A DNA stretch of 64,000 nt from Sulfurimonas sp. C5 (GTDB taxonomy: Bacteria > Campylobacterota > Campylobacteria > Campylobacterales > Sulfurimonadaceae): the NCBI RefSeq assembly GCF_029872055.1, contig NZ_JARXNQ010000001.1, forward strand, positions 434,001 to 498,000, given 5' to 3'. The position numbers and the translations under genes are program-made. The notes beneath the pieces were generated by a model that searched no databases, was not told the origin of the DNA, and saw nothing but the letters and a program-made list of their open reading frames with translations. Each line of letters starts with the position of its first letter. Within the stretch, counting starts at the first letter, position 1. Below, in pieces: positions 45,249 through 55,024 of the stretch.

Positions 45249-46178
45249 TTAGATAATATAGTTTTGTATTAGAAGAGCTAAGATAGTCAGTAAAAAGATA
45301 CCGCCTGCTTTATTATAAAGTTTATTTGCAATAATAAACAGTAAAACAAGTGAAGCAGACGCTAATATCATAATATCAAATGATATTTTTGTTAGGTCGA
45401 TTGCAAGAGGATGTACAACTGCAGCCAAGCCTAAAACCATTGAAAAGTTGGCAACGTTTGAACCAATAATGTTTCCGATACTCATCTCTGCATTTCCTTT
45501 TTGAACAGCTACGATAGAAACTATTAATTCCGGCAATGATGTTCCGAAAGAGATAAGGAATAATCCGATAATCCACTCACTTACACCTAGTGTTCTTGCT
45601 ATATTTGTTCCACTTTCAACAACAAAATGTGCACCGCCGATAGTCAATCCAAATCCTAGAACTAAAAGAGCAATTGTTTTTGACCATTGAAACTTCTCTT
45701 TTTCCAGATCTTCATCAATTTCACCTTCTAATTCTTCTTTTGAGCTTCTAAATAAGAAAATAAGGTAAGAGGCCATCATTAAAACAAATAAAAGACCGTC
45801 AAAACGTCCTACAGTTCCATCTTGTATCATTATAATGAAAATAATGACAGGGATAATTACCCATGCACTGTCAAGAGCAAAAAGATCACGTTTAGGTTTC
45901 ATTGATTTCGCTATAAAAAATACAATACCTAAAACCATTGTAATATTTAGTGTTACACTTCCAACTACATTGGCAACCGCCATATCACTTTTTCCATAGT
46001 AAGACGCCATAACTGAAGCTGCCATTTCAGGCAATGATGTTCCAAAAGCAACCAATGTTGCACCAATTACAAAGTGTGAAATATCATAATGTAGTGCTAT
46101 TCTTTCCGATTCTTTAATAATAAAGTCGGCACCGTATATTAAAGCTGCCATGGCAATTAAAAATATCATATAATCCAT
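45249..46178 (-). CDS. Calcium/sodium antiporter (CaCA family)
   Basis: 309 residues with about ten membrane helices in two halves. Each half carries the alpha repeat signature: GATLVAFGTSLPEMAAS near the start and ISFGTSLPELIVSIVA in the second half, with SVGNIIGSN. An acidic cytoplasmic loop separates the halves. It exchanges Ca2+ for Na+ (YrbG type). It overlaps ybeY by one base. Confidence 0.92.
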   Translation of the reverse strand: MDYMIFLIAMAALIYGADFIIKESERIALHYDISHFVIGATLVAFGTSLPEMAASVMASYYGKSDMAVANVVGSVTLNITMVLGIVFFIAKSMKPKRDLFALDSAWVIIPVIIFIIMIQDGTVGRFDGLLFVLMMASYLIFLFRSSKEELEGEIDEDLEKEKFQWSKTIALLVLGFGLTIGGAHFVVESGTNIARTLGVSEWIIGLFLISFGTSLPELIVSIVAVQKGNAEMSIGNIIGSNVANFSMVLGLAAVVHPLAIDLTKISFDIMILASASLVLLFIIANKLYNKAGGIFLLTILALLIQNYII

Positions 46179-46600
46179 TATTGTCCTTCTGTTCTAACTA
46201 TTAAGCTTTTAGGTAAAGAAAATTTGTTGATAAGTTTTTCTTCCATTGTTCTCATCTCACCGTTATCAATTTCATGATCGTAACCCATAACATGGAGTAA
46301 ACCGTGAATAAAAAGTAAAGTGAATTCATCTTGGATGCTATGGCCAAATTCCTGGGCCTTTTCTTCGACAAAATTTTTGGAGATTACGATACTGCCAAGG
46401 GGAGAAAATGGCATCTCTTCATAGGGGAAACTGAGTACATCGGTTGGATAATCCTTCCCTCTGTACTCTTTATTTATTTCTTGGATCTCATCATTATCTG
46501 TAATAATAAGTTCGATCTCTTTTTTTGTTAAAGATTTTAAAATAGTTTCTAACTTTGTAAAATCTATCTCTAAATCTGTTTTATTTTCAATATCTATCAT
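46178..46600 (-). CDS. ybeY: Endoribonuclease YbeY
   Basis: 140 residues. The zinc motif HGLLHVMGYDHEIDNGEM has three His in the H-x3-H-x5-H spacing, and YRGKDYPTDVLSFP is the family signature. It takes part in 16S rRNA 3'-end maturation and ribosome quality control. It lies upstream of the antiporter gene. Confidence 0.94.
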   Translation of the reverse strand: MIDIENKTDLEIDFTKLETILKSLTKKEIELIITDNDEIQEINKEYRGKDYPTDVLSFPYEEMPFSPLGSIVISKNFVEEKAQEFGHSIQDEFTLLFIHGLLHVMGYDHEIDNGEMRTMEEKLINKFSLPKSLIVRTEGQ

Positions 46601-46618
46601 AAACGCAATTATAGCAAA

Positions 46619-46801
46619 TTACGCTTTGATGTCTATGTTTTTTCCTATACCTGCAACAGCAGAAGATGATTGTTGTTGTGTTTGCTGAGAAGAGCTCTCT
46701 AAAACACTCAGGATGCTTCTCGCTGCAATATCATTGGCTTTTTTCATAACATTTACTTGTGTAGATGCCATTGTTGAACCAGAACCAATAGTTGAACTCA
46801 T
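46619..46801 (-). CDS. YjfB-like putative motility protein
   Basis: 60 residues. The middle segment MASTQVNVMKKANDIAARSILSVLE (split: STQVNVMKKAND) resembles the YjfB putative motility family, short proteins linked to flagellar genes; the C-terminal half is Gln/Ser-rich. AAGGAG lies 5-6 bases before the ATG. GCCGAT in the upstream region is like a sigma-28 -10 core, but the -35 is weak. Confidence 0.6.
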   Translation of the reverse strand: MSSTIGSGSTMASTQVNVMKKANDIAARSILSVLESSSQQTQQQSSSAVAGIGKNIDIKA

Positions 46802-46879
46802 ATGAGCTCCTTTTATGTTTATTATATATATTTGTAATTATACCATCGGCTTTGCTTAATTAAAATTAAATTTTTATGT

Positions 46880-46885
46880 TAAAAT
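46880..46885 (+). promoter_or_regulatory. queC -10 box (leaderless candidate)
   Basis: TAAAAT ends 7 bases before the A of the queC ATG, and no ribosome site is visible in between. Confidence 0.4.
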
Positions 46886-46891
46886 CTCATC

Positions 46892-47566
46892 ATGGAAAAA
46901 GAATTAAAAAAAGCAGTATGTATCATGAGCGGCGGTATGGATTCAACTCTTGCCGCATATATGATGAAAAAAGAGGGTTTTGAAATTGTCGGTGTTCATT
47001 TTAATTATGATCAAAGAACACAGACTAAGGAGTTAGAGTGTTTTGAAGCAATATGCAAAAAGCTGGATGTAAAAGAAAAATATGTTCTGGATCTGGATTT
47101 TTTTGCAAAACTTGGAGCTTCTGCACTTACAGATAAAAATATAGAAGTACCTACATCTGGGATAGAAGAGGGGGTTCCTGTAACCTATGTCCCTTTTAGA
47201 AACGGTATATTTCTTTCTATGGCAGCTGCAATTGCAGAAAAAGAGGGTGCCAGTGTAATTGCTATTGGTGTTGTTGAAGAAGACAGCAGTGGTTACCCCG
47301 ATTGTAGAGAAAACTACATTGAAGCTATGCAAAAGGCTATTAATCTCGGAACTAAAGATGAAACAAACATAGAGATAAGAATGCCGCTTGTACATCTTAA
47401 AAAATCTGAAATTGTTCAAGAAGCTGTTAAGTTAGATGTTGCCCTAGAGCTTACATGGAGCTGCTATAAAAGCGAAGATGCGGCATGTGGCGTTTGTGAC
47501 AGCTGTAGATTACGTCTTAACGGGTTTGAGCAAGCCGGAGTAAAAGATCCCATAAAATATGCATAA
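46892..47566 (+). CDS. queC: 7-cyano-7-deazaguanine synthase
   Basis: 224 residues. An N-type ATP pyrophosphatase loop in [14 protein letters not shown], and the C-terminal zinc site C-x8[10 protein letters not shown]. It makes preQ0 for queuosine in tRNA. No preQ1 riboswitch-like leader is possible if transcription starts at the ATG. It overlaps the YgjP-like gene by 8 bases. Confidence 0.95.
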   Translation: MEKELKKAVCIMSGGMDSTLAAYMMKKEGFEIVGVHFNYDQRTQTKELECFEAICKKLDVKEKYVLDLDFFAKLGASALTDKNIEVPTSGIEEGVPVTYVPFRNGIFLSMAAAIAEKEGASVIAIGVVEEDSSGYPDCRENYIEAMQKAINLGTKDETNIEIRMPLVHLKKSEIVQEAVKLDVALELTWSCYKSEDAACGVCDSCRLRLNGFEQAGVKDPIKYA

Positions 47567-48080
47567 TACTAAACAATATGATTTAGAAATTATTGTCAAT
47601 ACACGATTAAAACACAGCTATATTACAATACCTCATGGAGAGAAAGTAGTTGTGAAGACTCCTTATAAATCGCAAAGGTTTATTAACTCTTTATTGGAAT
47701 CAAAAAAAGAGTGGATTGAAGAAAAGCTAATACAGATCCAAAAGAAACAGGTTTTACCCTCTCAACCGATGCATACATTAGAGTATTTGCAAAACAAGGT
47801 TGTATTTTACTCTATGCTTATGCAGCTGCAATATACCCAGTTAAAGTTTAGAAAAATGAGAAGACGATGGGGAAGCTGTAGCTCCCAAGGTGTGATTACC
47901 TTGAATAAAGAGCTTTTAAAAGTTGATCCAAGGCTTGTGGACTATGTTGTTGTTCATGAATTGGCACATCTTAAACATATGAACCATTCAAAACAGTTCC
48001 ATGCTTTAGTAGAAAATTATCTTCCAAATGCTGCACAACTACGAAAAGAGTTAAAAAACATTCAAATCGTACTTGCTTGA
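47559..48080 (+). CDS. YgjP-like (DUF45) zinc metallopeptidase
   Basis: 173 residues. The C-terminal half contains the core [17 protein letters not shown] and the zinc motif [18 protein letters not shown], typical of the YgjP/DUF45 family related to SprT. It is a cytoplasmic metallopeptidase of unknown target. Its last 30 bases overlap the end of the opposing glycosidase gene. Confidence 0.85.
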   Translation: MHNTKQYDLEIIVNTRLKHSYITIPHGEKVVVKTPYKSQRFINSLLESKKEWIEEKLIQIQKKQVLPSQPMHTLEYLQNKVVFYSMLMQLQYTQLKFRKMRRRWGSCSSQGVITLNKELLKVDPRLVDYVVVHELAHLKHMNHSKQFHALVENYLPNAAQLRKELKNIQIVLA

Positions 48081-49271
48081 GGGTGACCACAACATCCAAC
48101 CACTTGTATTCGCATCCTCAGCAGCTTGTATCTGCTTACGAATTTCCTCTTTTTCGTAAGGGACTTTTGAACGTGTGTAATCTTTAAAGTACTGCAACCA
48201 AGGTCTAACTCTTACAGGATCTATTCTGTCTTGTATATGTGCAATACTTCTATATATTACGATGTATGGATGTTTTGCCGGATATTTTTTGCCGAAAGAT
48301 CCGCTTGCAAACCCTGAAGGGTATAACATTGGAGCTATATAGTCAGTATGTTTTGCCAATGATTCTATAGTTTGTCCTATGCCGTTGTCATCTTTACTCC
48401 AGCAAACATTTCCGTAAATATCGACAGAGATAAAAACACCGTATTTTCTTAACTTGTTTTGTGCCTCATCTAAAAATCTACCTATAGCATTTATACGGTT
48501 TTTCTGCGTATTTTCTTCTAAAAGACATAAACCCTGTTTAGCAGGAAAACGAACATAATCAAAATTGATTTCGTCAAATCCTACTTTTGCAGCTTCTTCA
48601 GCCATTCTTATAGCATATTTATGACTTCGATCATCGTAAGGATCGACCCATGCCATACCGTCATGGTTTCTCCATACGCTTTTATTGACATCATTCTTCT
48701 TGATCGCATATTCATAATTATTTGAAGCCTGTAACTCATCTTTAAACGTAACAATTCTTGCAATCGTATAGATATTTCTGTCTTTAAGTTTTTTCATAAA
48801 CTTTTGTATATCTTTATTGGTTCTTTTTAAATGAGCCCCATAGTCGTTTGCTTGTTGAAAATCTGTCCAAAACACTGTAGAACCGTATTCGTTCTTCACA
48901 TCTACTACAACAGCATTGATCTCTGTTTTGTCTATAATGTGTAACGCTCTTTTTAACCTTGGTGAGTGGTTAGAAGCACCCCAAAAAGTCAGATACAGAG
49001 CTTTTACTTGAATAGGGGTTAAATGAAATTCCGAAAGATTCTGATCTTTTGAGATCGTAAAAGGTCTGTATCCATACGCTTTTACATGCAGAATCGTTTC
49101 ATTTGTATCAATTGAAAAAGTGCCGTTAATATCACTTTTTACTAAGTTTTTCGAATCACTTACAGTAGCGTTTGCCACAGGTTGTAAGCTTTTCTCATCA
49201 ATTAAATGTCCATTCCAACCATAAAGCAGGGTACTCGTTAGAACAAAGAAAAAAATCTGCTTCATAAACAT
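48051..49271 (-). CDS. Exported putative glycoside hydrolase (DUF4015)
   Basis: 406 residues. A signal peptide is followed by a carboxypeptidase-regulatory-like beta domain (GHLIDEKSLQPVANATVSD) and a TIM-barrel putative glycoside hydrolase: LYLTFWGASNHSP, VVVDVKNEYGSTVF and FDEINFDYVRFPAK. The acidic residues in the last two are likely catalytic. Target polysaccharide unknown. ATG at 49271 overlaps the dctP stop (TAATG); a start at 49265 is equally possible. Confidence 0.8.
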   Translation of the reverse strand: MFMKQIFFFVLTSTLLYGWNGHLIDEKSLQPVANATVSDSKNLVKSDINGTFSIDTNETILHVKAYGYRPFTISKDQNLSEFHLTPIQVKALYLTFWGASNHSPRLKRALHIIDKTEINAVVVDVKNEYGSTVFWTDFQQANDYGAHLKRTNKDIQKFMKKLKDRNIYTIARIVTFKDELQASNNYEYAIKKNDVNKSVWRNHDGMAWVDPYDDRSHKYAIRMAEEAAKVGFDEINFDYVRFPAKQGLCLLEENTQKNRINAIGRFLDEAQNKLRKYGVFISVDIYGNVCWSKDDNGIGQTIESLAKHTDYIAPMLYPSGFASGSFGKKYPAKHPYIVIYRSIAHIQDRIDPVRVRPWLQYFKDYTRSKVPYEKEEIRKQIQAAEDANTSGWMLWSPSSKYDLNVF

Positions 49272-50401
49272 TATCTTTGATTTAAGAAGTAGCCGAGGCT
49301 GACATCACTCCACTCTTTAGAAAGGTGAAGATATTTTTGGATCGAATCATAAATAGTAGCAAAATCTTTATTTTGTGCACTTTGTTCACTAATTACTTCT
49401 ACAAGAGCTTTTTTACCCGCCTCCATAACATCTTGAGGAAATTGAGAAAGAGTTACGTTAAGCTGTTTTAATTCTTGCAGTGCTTTAATGTTTTCTGCAT
49501 GGAATTCATAGGTCATATTTGAGTTTAATTCACTTGCAGCTACTTCGATCATTGACTGATGCTCACGCGCAAGTTTTTCCCACGAATGCTTATTAAAAGT
49601 CAGTTCCAGTACAGAACCAGGCTCATGCCATCCAGAATAGTAATACGGCGCAACTTTGTAAAAGCCCATTTTTATGTCAAGTGCAGGTCCAACCCATTCA
49701 GTTGCATCGATTACTCCGCGCTCTAATGATGTATAGATCTCACCCGCAGGAAGTAAAACAGGATTAACGCCAAGTTTAGCAAACACTTCGCCGCCAAGAC
49801 CTGGAATACGCATCTTAAGACCCTTCATATCTTCTAAAGAATTGATTGGATCTCTATACCATCCACCCATTTGAATATTTGTATTTCCACCTAAAAACGG
49901 GTAAAGATTGTATTTTGCATAGTATTGGCGCCATAAATCAAGCCCGCCGCCATAAAGCATCCAAGAATTTACCTCTTCGGCAGTAAAACCAAAAGGGATA
50001 CCGCTAAAAAGAGAAAAAGCAGAGTTTTTTCCTTTCCAATAATATGGACCTGAATGAAAAGCATCTATTTGACCGCTCGAGCACGCATCAAAAACGGCTA
50101 GGGCAGGGACTAATGTATTTTTTGGATAAAGTTTAATCTCCAAACTCCCGCCGCTGATCTCAGCAACACGCTCTACAAACTTTTCTACGCCTGTGCCCAT
50201 AATAGGAAAGTGTGCAGGCCAAGAAGTAGCTAGTTTAATAACTGTCTTTTTTGCTCTATTGATATGTACAGACTTGTCGGCTAAATCTTTTTTAGGGTGT
50301 TTTGAATAGTCTATTGCCTGACGATTACTCTCATTACATCCTCCTAAAGCGATAGCCGTTGAAGTTACTGCAGTTGTCGTTAAAAAATCTCTTCTGTTCA
50401 T
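49271..50401 (-). CDS. TRAP transporter solute-binding protein (DctP family), Tat-type lipoprotein
   Basis: 376 residues. The N-terminus NRRDFLTTTAV is a twin-arginine signal and is followed by LGGC, a lipobox-like Cys. The mature part is a TRAP DctP protein: KLATSWPAHFPIMGTGVEKF, and the conserved Arg-containing GLKMRIPGLGGEV ligand site. No membrane subunits dctQM are nearby, so it may serve a distant transporter. Its neighbours are an exported glycosidase and a Mur-like protein. Confidence 0.85.
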   Translation of the reverse strand: MNRRDFLTTTAVTSTAIALGGCNESNRQAIDYSKHPKKDLADKSVHINRAKKTVIKLATSWPAHFPIMGTGVEKFVERVAEISGGSLEIKLYPKNTLVPALAVFDACSSGQIDAFHSGPYYWKGKNSAFSLFSGIPFGFTAEEVNSWMLYGGGLDLWRQYYAKYNLYPFLGGNTNIQMGGWYRDPINSLEDMKGLKMRIPGLGGEVFAKLGVNPVLLPAGEIYTSLERGVIDATEWVGPALDIKMGFYKVAPYYYSGWHEPGSVLELTFNKHSWEKLAREHQSMIEVAASELNSNMTYEFHAENIKALQELKQLNVTLSQFPQDVMEAGKKALVEVISEQSAQNKDFATIYDSIQKYLHLSKEWSDVSLGYFLNQR

Positions 50402-50410
50402 CTCTTTTTC

Positions 50411-51430
50411 CTATGCAAAATCAAATAGTGTAGCCTGAGCGCTTAAATGTATTGGTTGTTCCAAAATCGATTTGTCAACACCGATAATAAGTGCAAAGTG
50501 AAAACTATGTTGTTTTAAAATATTACGTATCTCATTTTTATTTTTATAGGTAACAATATTATATGTTTGGATAAAATCTGCATCCAAAGCCTCAAAATGT
50601 GCTTGTGGCAATACATATAAAATACTTGCCCAATACGCTTGTTTATGCAGGTATTCGATCTCACTCTTGACAAAACTTTCACTCTTTTCAAAAATAAGAA
50701 CCTTGTCACTTGTACCAAACTCTTTAATCTCAAAATTTTTATTTGTAAAGACCGCTTCAAAATGATCAATCGGTGTAAACTTTCTGAGTCTGAAGTTAAT
50801 TTTCAAACTTTTAAACAGATGGAGTAATTGTTCCAAGTAGGGGATAAAAAACGGTGATATCAACTGTCTTTCGTAAAAAACATTATCATATATGAAAGAG
50901 CTTTCAAAAAGTGTTTGCTCAATCACTTCTACTTTGTCTGCCACATTTGTAGGTAGAGATTTTACTTTTGTAAAAATATCTGCCGATGTGATCTTAGGAC
51001 AAAAAAGTACTACACCACCGTCTTGAATATCTTCCATTGCCTTAAACATAGACTTTACATCGCCATCCAGAGCTAAAAAGCTTGTTTCAGTAACCACTTG
51101 CAGAGCAAGCTTTAGAACAATTTCATTTGTTTCATATACGGTGATATTTTTATCTATAAGTTTAAAGCGTAACAGTCTTTTGAGGGCCTCATCAAGATCT
51201 TTTACCTTGATCCAAGCGATTTCATTATCGCTAATTTGAGTTGGTTTATTGAAAATGATCCCGTAAGCACCGTTAAAAATAGCTTCATCTATAGAGTTTT
51301 CTTCATAAGCTATAAAAAGATCACCTCTTTTTACATGTTTTGCTTCAAAAACAATATTATTAAATTCGCTTACGTATGGGGAGTTAATTAACTCCCCATG
51401 TATAAGTGCTAGGATATTTTCTAGTCTCAT
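50411..51430 (-). CDS. Uncharacterised protein with Mur-ligase-like N-terminal region
   Basis: 339 residues. The first 75 residues, including HVKRGDLFIAYEENSIDEAI and GAYGIIFN, resemble the N-terminal UDP-binding domain of MurE/MurF ligases, but the ATP-binding loop GTNGKT of those enzymes is absent. The rest is not recognised. It overlaps metG by 4 bases; a gene of unknown function occupies the same place in Campylobacter. It may be a degenerate or repurposed Mur ligase. Confidence 0.55.
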   Translation of the reverse strand: MRLENILALIHGELINSPYVSEFNNIVFEAKHVKRGDLFIAYEENSIDEAIFNGAYGIIFNKPTQISDNEIAWIKVKDLDEALKRLLRFKLIDKNITVYETNEIVLKLALQVVTETSFLALDGDVKSMFKAMEDIQDGGVVLFCPKITSADIFTKVKSLPTNVADKVEVIEQTLFESSFIYDNVFYERQLISPFFIPYLEQLLHLFKSLKINFRLRKFTPIDHFEAVFTNKNFEIKEFGTSDKVLIFEKSESFVKSEIEYLHKQAYWASILYVLPQAHFEALDADFIQTYNIVTYKNKNEIRNILKQHSFHFALIIGVDKSILEQPIHLSAQATLFDFA

Positions 51431-53364
51431 CCAATAGGTGTGCCTGCTTTTTTAGGTTTTTCCGGTCTTACTAAACATAAACCGTCTTCATCCTTAGCAG
51501 CAAGAAGCATTCCTTCACTGAGATTTCCCATAAGTTTTGCAGGTTTTAGATTCGCTACCACACACACTTGTGTATTTACAAGATCTGCAGGAGCATAGAA
51601 TTCTTTGATTCCAGCTATGATTTGACGATTTTTTCCTTCACCAAGATCAACTTGAAGTTTTAAAAGTTTAGAACTTTTTGGTACCTCTTCAGCTTCAACA
51701 ACTGTACCTACTTTGAGTTTTGTTTCAAAAAATTGACCGATTTCGATCAGGTTATCTGTTTCCTCTTTTTCTTTAGGCTCTTCTTTTTTAGCCTCTTTCG
51801 GAGGGTTTGGTTCCGCTTTTGGAGCTTCAGGCATTAAAGGCTCTTCAATACGCGGGAAGAGAGGCGGCACTTTTTTGATATTAAATACTTTCAACAGTTT
51901 TTTATCAATAATAAGCTCATTATAGCTTTCGTTATTGATTGTAAACTCAAGTGCATCTGCGATTGTAGCAGTAGTTTTCGGCATAATAGGGTGAAGCATT
52001 ACAGCTGCTTTTGCCAAGATGTTTGCTACAAGAGCAACAGTTGCAAGAGCTTGATCTTTTTGATCATTTTTCATTTTTACCCATGGTTCATGTTCTGCGA
52101 TAGCACCGTTTCCGATTGAGAACAGTTTCCATAACTCTTCAAGGTATCTATGCGGTTGTAAATTTTCCATAAAAGTATCAAGTGAAGCTACAACTTCGTT
52201 TACTTGAGCCATCTCTTTAGAGTGATATTTTTCTACATCAACGCTATCAATCTCAAAATCACTGTATTTACCGCTCATACCGATAATACGGTTTAAAAGG
52301 TTACCAAGATCGTTACTAAGTTCCGAATTTATACGATCAATAAATGCTCTTTGAGAAAAGTCACCGTCTTGACCAAACGGTACTTCACGAAGCATGAAGT
52401 AACGTAAATTTTCAGCACCGTATGCATCTGCAACCTCTTTAGGAGATACAACATTCCCTTTAGATTTACTCATCTTCTCACCGTCACGTGTCCACCAACC
52501 GTGTGCACCGATGTGTTTTGGAAGAGGTAAGTCTAAACTCATTAAGAATGCCGGCCAGTAAATAGCATGGAAACGTAAGATGTCTTTTCCAACAAGTTGA
52601 ATATCTGCAGGCCAGAAATCTTCCATTTTAGCATTATCATTACCGTATCCAAGAGCTGTAACGTAATTAAGAAGGGCATCTAACCATACATACATAACGT
52701 GTTTATCATCATTTAATTCCTCAGGCATTTGAACACCCCAAGTAAATGATGTACGAGTTACTGAAAGATCTCTCAAACCGCCTTTTACGAAACTTACAAC
52801 TTCGTTTGCACGTGACTTAGGCATGATAAAGTCAGGATTTTCTTCGTAGTGTTTTAAAAGTGCATCTTCATATTTTGAAAGTTTAAAAAAGTAGCTTTCC
52901 TCTTTTACGATATTTGTACTTCTACCGCAGTCAGGACAGAATTCACCGTCAATTAACTGAGTTTCAGGGAAAAATGTTTCACAACTTACACAGTAGTGTC
53001 CTTCGTATTCCCCTTTATATACATCACCTTTCTCATACATTTTCATAAATGCATGCTGTACGCCTTTTTTATGATCAGCATCAGTTGTACGGATAAACTT
53101 ATCGTAAGAGATCTCAAACTCGTCCCAAAGATTTTTAAACGAAGCACTGATTTCATCAGCAAACTGCTGCGTAGGTTTATTGTTTTTTTGTGCAGATTCT
53201 TCGATCTTTTGACCGTGTTCATCAGTACCAGTCAAGAAGAAAGTTTTTTCGTTTTTTAGTCTGTAGTATCTTGCTAACGAATCAGCTATAAATGTTGTGT
53301 AAGCATGCCCAATGTGAGCTTCTCCGTTTACATAATAGATCGGTGTTGTTATATATTTACTCAA
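51427..53364 (-). CDS. metG: Methionyl-tRNA synthetase (TTG start)
   Basis: 645 residues. TTG start with AGGA 8 bases before it. Class I motif YYVNGEAHIGHAYTTF, zinc knuckle (CVSCETFFPE; CPDCGRS), KMSKSKGNVVSP, and a C-terminal tRNA-binding (EMAP-like) domain from about 535, after a Glu/Lys/Pro-rich linker. It charges tRNA-Met. It belongs to the mobB-fbp-small-metG run conserved in Campylobacter. Confidence 0.97.
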   Translation of the reverse strand: MSKYITTPIYYVNGEAHIGHAYTTFIADSLARYYRLKNEKTFFLTGTDEHGQKIEESAQKNNKPTQQFADEISASFKNLWDEFEISYDKFIRTTDADHKKGVQHAFMKMYEKGDVYKGEYEGHYCVSCETFFPETQLIDGEFCPDCGRSTNIVKEESYFFKLSKYEDALLKHYEENPDFIMPKSRANEVVSFVKGGLRDLSVTRTSFTWGVQMPEELNDDKHVMYVWLDALLNYVTALGYGNDNAKMEDFWPADIQLVGKDILRFHAIYWPAFLMSLDLPLPKHIGAHGWWTRDGEKMSKSKGNVVSPKEVADAYGAENLRYFMLREVPFGQDGDFSQRAFIDRINSELSNDLGNLLNRIIGMSGKYSDFEIDSVDVEKYHSKEMAQVNEVVASLDTFMENLQPHRYLEELWKLFSIGNGAIAEHEPWVKMKNDQKDQALATVALVANILAKAAVMLHPIMPKTTATIADALEFTINNESYNELIIDKKLLKVFNIKKVPPLFPRIEEPLMPEAPKAEPNPPKEAKKEEPKEKEETDNLIEIGQFFETKLKVGTVVEAEEVPKSSKLLKLQVDLGEGKNRQIIAGIKEFYAPADLVNTQVCVVANLKPAKLMGNLSEGMLLAAKDEDGLCLVRPEKPKKAGTPIG

Positions 53365-53412
53365 TTTTCTTTTCCTGCCTAAAATTATTATTGCTATTTT
53401 ATCGAATTTGTC

Positions 53413-53610
53413 TTAAAACTCAAATCCACCAGTGTCACCTTTACTCATAGAATTGTAAACTGCATTTACATACTCTTTACGCAGCTCACACCCTATATAT
53501 TGGGGACATTGACTACAACTCTCAACACTATGCTCTTGTTGACAGTTTTGCACTTTCTCGATCATCTCATCAAGATAGATCTCAAATCTATCTTTTTCTT
53601 GATTATCCAT
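53413..53610 (-). CDS. Small Cys-rich conserved protein between fbp and metG
   Basis: 65 residues with four cysteines plus Cys23: [22 protein letters not shown] (short pattern C-x8-C-x2-C-x5-C). This may bind zinc or an iron-sulfur cluster. The ATG overlaps the fbp stop region by 8 bases. A short gene of similar size is found between fbp and metS in Campylobacter. Function unknown. Confidence 0.65.
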   Translation of the reverse strand: MDNQEKDRFEIYLDEMIEKVQNCQQEHSVESCSQCPQYIGCELRKEYVNAVYNSMSKGDTGGFEF

Positions 53611-54445
53611 TTTGAGAATAAACCTCTTTTACACGAGCAATCTCATACTTTGAACCAAAGAAACACGGAGATGTATCGTGAAGGTGTCTATAACCTAACT
53701 CTAAAAGTCTCCCTTTACCGTCAATCGCTTCACCGCCTGCTTTTTCATATACAAAAGCAAAAGGGAATACTTCAAATAAACGGCGAAGTTTCCCCTCCGG
53801 TTTATCACTAGTTCCAGGGTAACTGAATAATCCGCCCCCTTTAAGTAAGATTTGATGAAGATCAGGAACCATACCACCTGAATAACGTAGACGATATCCC
53901 TCTTTAAAGAAAGAGTCTACCATCTCTTTATGATACGGTGCCCAGTTTTGTTGCGTACCGCCCGGTGCATTTAATTTACCTTTTTCAGTAAGTCTGATCT
54001 CTTTAACATACTCAAATTCACCAGCTTGAAGAAGATAGAGTTTTACTTTATTTTGTGCAAATACCATTTCAACTCTCGGACCGTATACTACATAACAAGA
54101 TGCAACCATGTTTTCAGCACCGAAACCACCTTCGTAGATACCAAAAATACTTCCAACACTTAAGTTTACGTCCACTAAAGATGAACCATCGAGTGGATCG
54201 TAAGAGATAAAATATTTTCCATCTGTATGTAACTCTTCGGCGTGCTCTTTCTCTTCTGATGAAATTGTATGTACTGAAGCAACTTTTGAAAATTCCTCTT
54301 CAATGATCATGTCACACTGAATGTCTAACTGAAGTTGTGTCTCACCAGAAGAGTTCTCTTGTTGTGAGTAACCTATATCTTTAATATCTATAGCGTTTTT
54401 AATTCTTTTTGCACTTGCTTGTATTGCATCAAATATATTTTCCAT
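53603..54445 (-). CDS. fbp: Fructose-1,6-bisphosphatase, class I
   Basis: 280 residues. The metal site [13 protein letters not shown] and the sugar-phosphate region [22 protein letters not shown] and [14 protein letters not shown] are those of class I FBPase. It performs the last dedicated step of gluconeogenesis, important in an organism that builds hexoses from pyruvate. It begins 11 bases after mobB. Confidence 0.94.
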   Translation of the reverse strand: MENIFDAIQASAKRIKNAIDIKDIGYSQQENSSGETQLQLDIQCDMIIEEEFSKVASVHTISSEEKEHAEELHTDGKYFISYDPLDGSSLVDVNLSVGSIFGIYEGGFGAENMVASCYVVYGPRVEMVFAQNKVKLYLLQAGEFEYVKEIRLTEKGKLNAPGGTQQNWAPYHKEMVDSFFKEGYRLRYSGGMVPDLHQILLKGGGLFSYPGTSDKPEGKLRRLFEVFPFAFVYEKAGGEAIDGKGRLLELGYRHLHDTSPCFFGSKYEIARVKEVYSQNG

Positions 54446-54456
54446 CTCTATCCTTT

Positions 54457-54966
54457 TTAAACTTGTTTTGCGTTTTTAAATATCCAAGATATCACTTCAT
54501 CCGGATCGTTAAGATTTAGCATGTCTACATCATGTGGCACTTTATAATCTACAATATTAATTGTCTCATCAATTGCCAAAGCATTCATAAACGGGAAGTA
54601 ATCTTCATCTATAGTATTTCTAAAAATACTGATTCTAGGCAGTGGCAAGCCTTTTAAACCTTCAACGAGCAATACATCGAAATGGTTAAAAAGTCTGATC
54701 ATCTCATCTAAAGAAGATTCTCTATGTGAAAAGTAAGTTGTTCTGTTAGGGGAGGTTACTATAACTTCAGCACCAGTATCGCTAAACTTGTAACTGTCTT
54801 TCCCTTCAACGTCAAATCTTGCTTTGTCTTTAGGATCATGCTTAATAATCGCCACTTCAAGTCCATGTTCATGGATCAATTTTCTTGCAACTTTGAGTAT
54901 TAATGTAGTTTTTCCGCTGTTTGAAGGTCCCGTAAAACCTACTGCTATTCTCTTTTCCATACGCAA
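54457..54966 (-). CDS. mobB: Molybdopterin-guanine dinucleotide biosynthesis protein MobB
   Basis: 169 residues. Walker [14 protein letters not shown], then AIIKHDPKD and [20 protein letters not shown], and [11 protein letters not shown], all typical of MobB. It supplies GTP to molybdenum cofactor maturation with MobA. ATG at 54966 or 54960. The mobB-fbp order matches Campylobacter. Confidence 0.93.
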   Translation of the reverse strand: MRMEKRIAVGFTGPSNSGKTTLILKVARKLIHEHGLEVAIIKHDPKDKARFDVEGKDSYKFSDTGAEVIVTSPNRTTYFSHRESSLDEMIRLFNHFDVLLVEGLKGLPLPRISIFRNTIDEDYFPFMNALAIDETINIVDYKVPHDVDMLNLNDPDEVISWIFKNAKQV

Positions 54967-55012
54967 CTTTTAAAATTTTTAGTAATTATACAGAAGATGA
55001 GTTTAAACAAGG

Positions 55013-55018
55013 TATAAT
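55013..55018 (+). promoter_or_regulatory. Lipoprotein gene -10 box (leaderless candidate)
   Basis: TATAAT ends exactly 7 bases before the A of the ATG at 55025; no ribosome site lies between. Confidence 0.5.
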
Positions 55019-55024
55019 TTTGGG

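Noticed and set aside
46802-46891. Sigma-28 promoter for the YjfB-like gene
   Set aside because: GCCGAT is present, but the -35 part is poor; not listed as a feature.
46802-46891. preQ1 riboswitch before queC
   Set aside because: The 90-base gap shows no H-type pseudoknot-like arrangement, and the -10 box leaves no leader.
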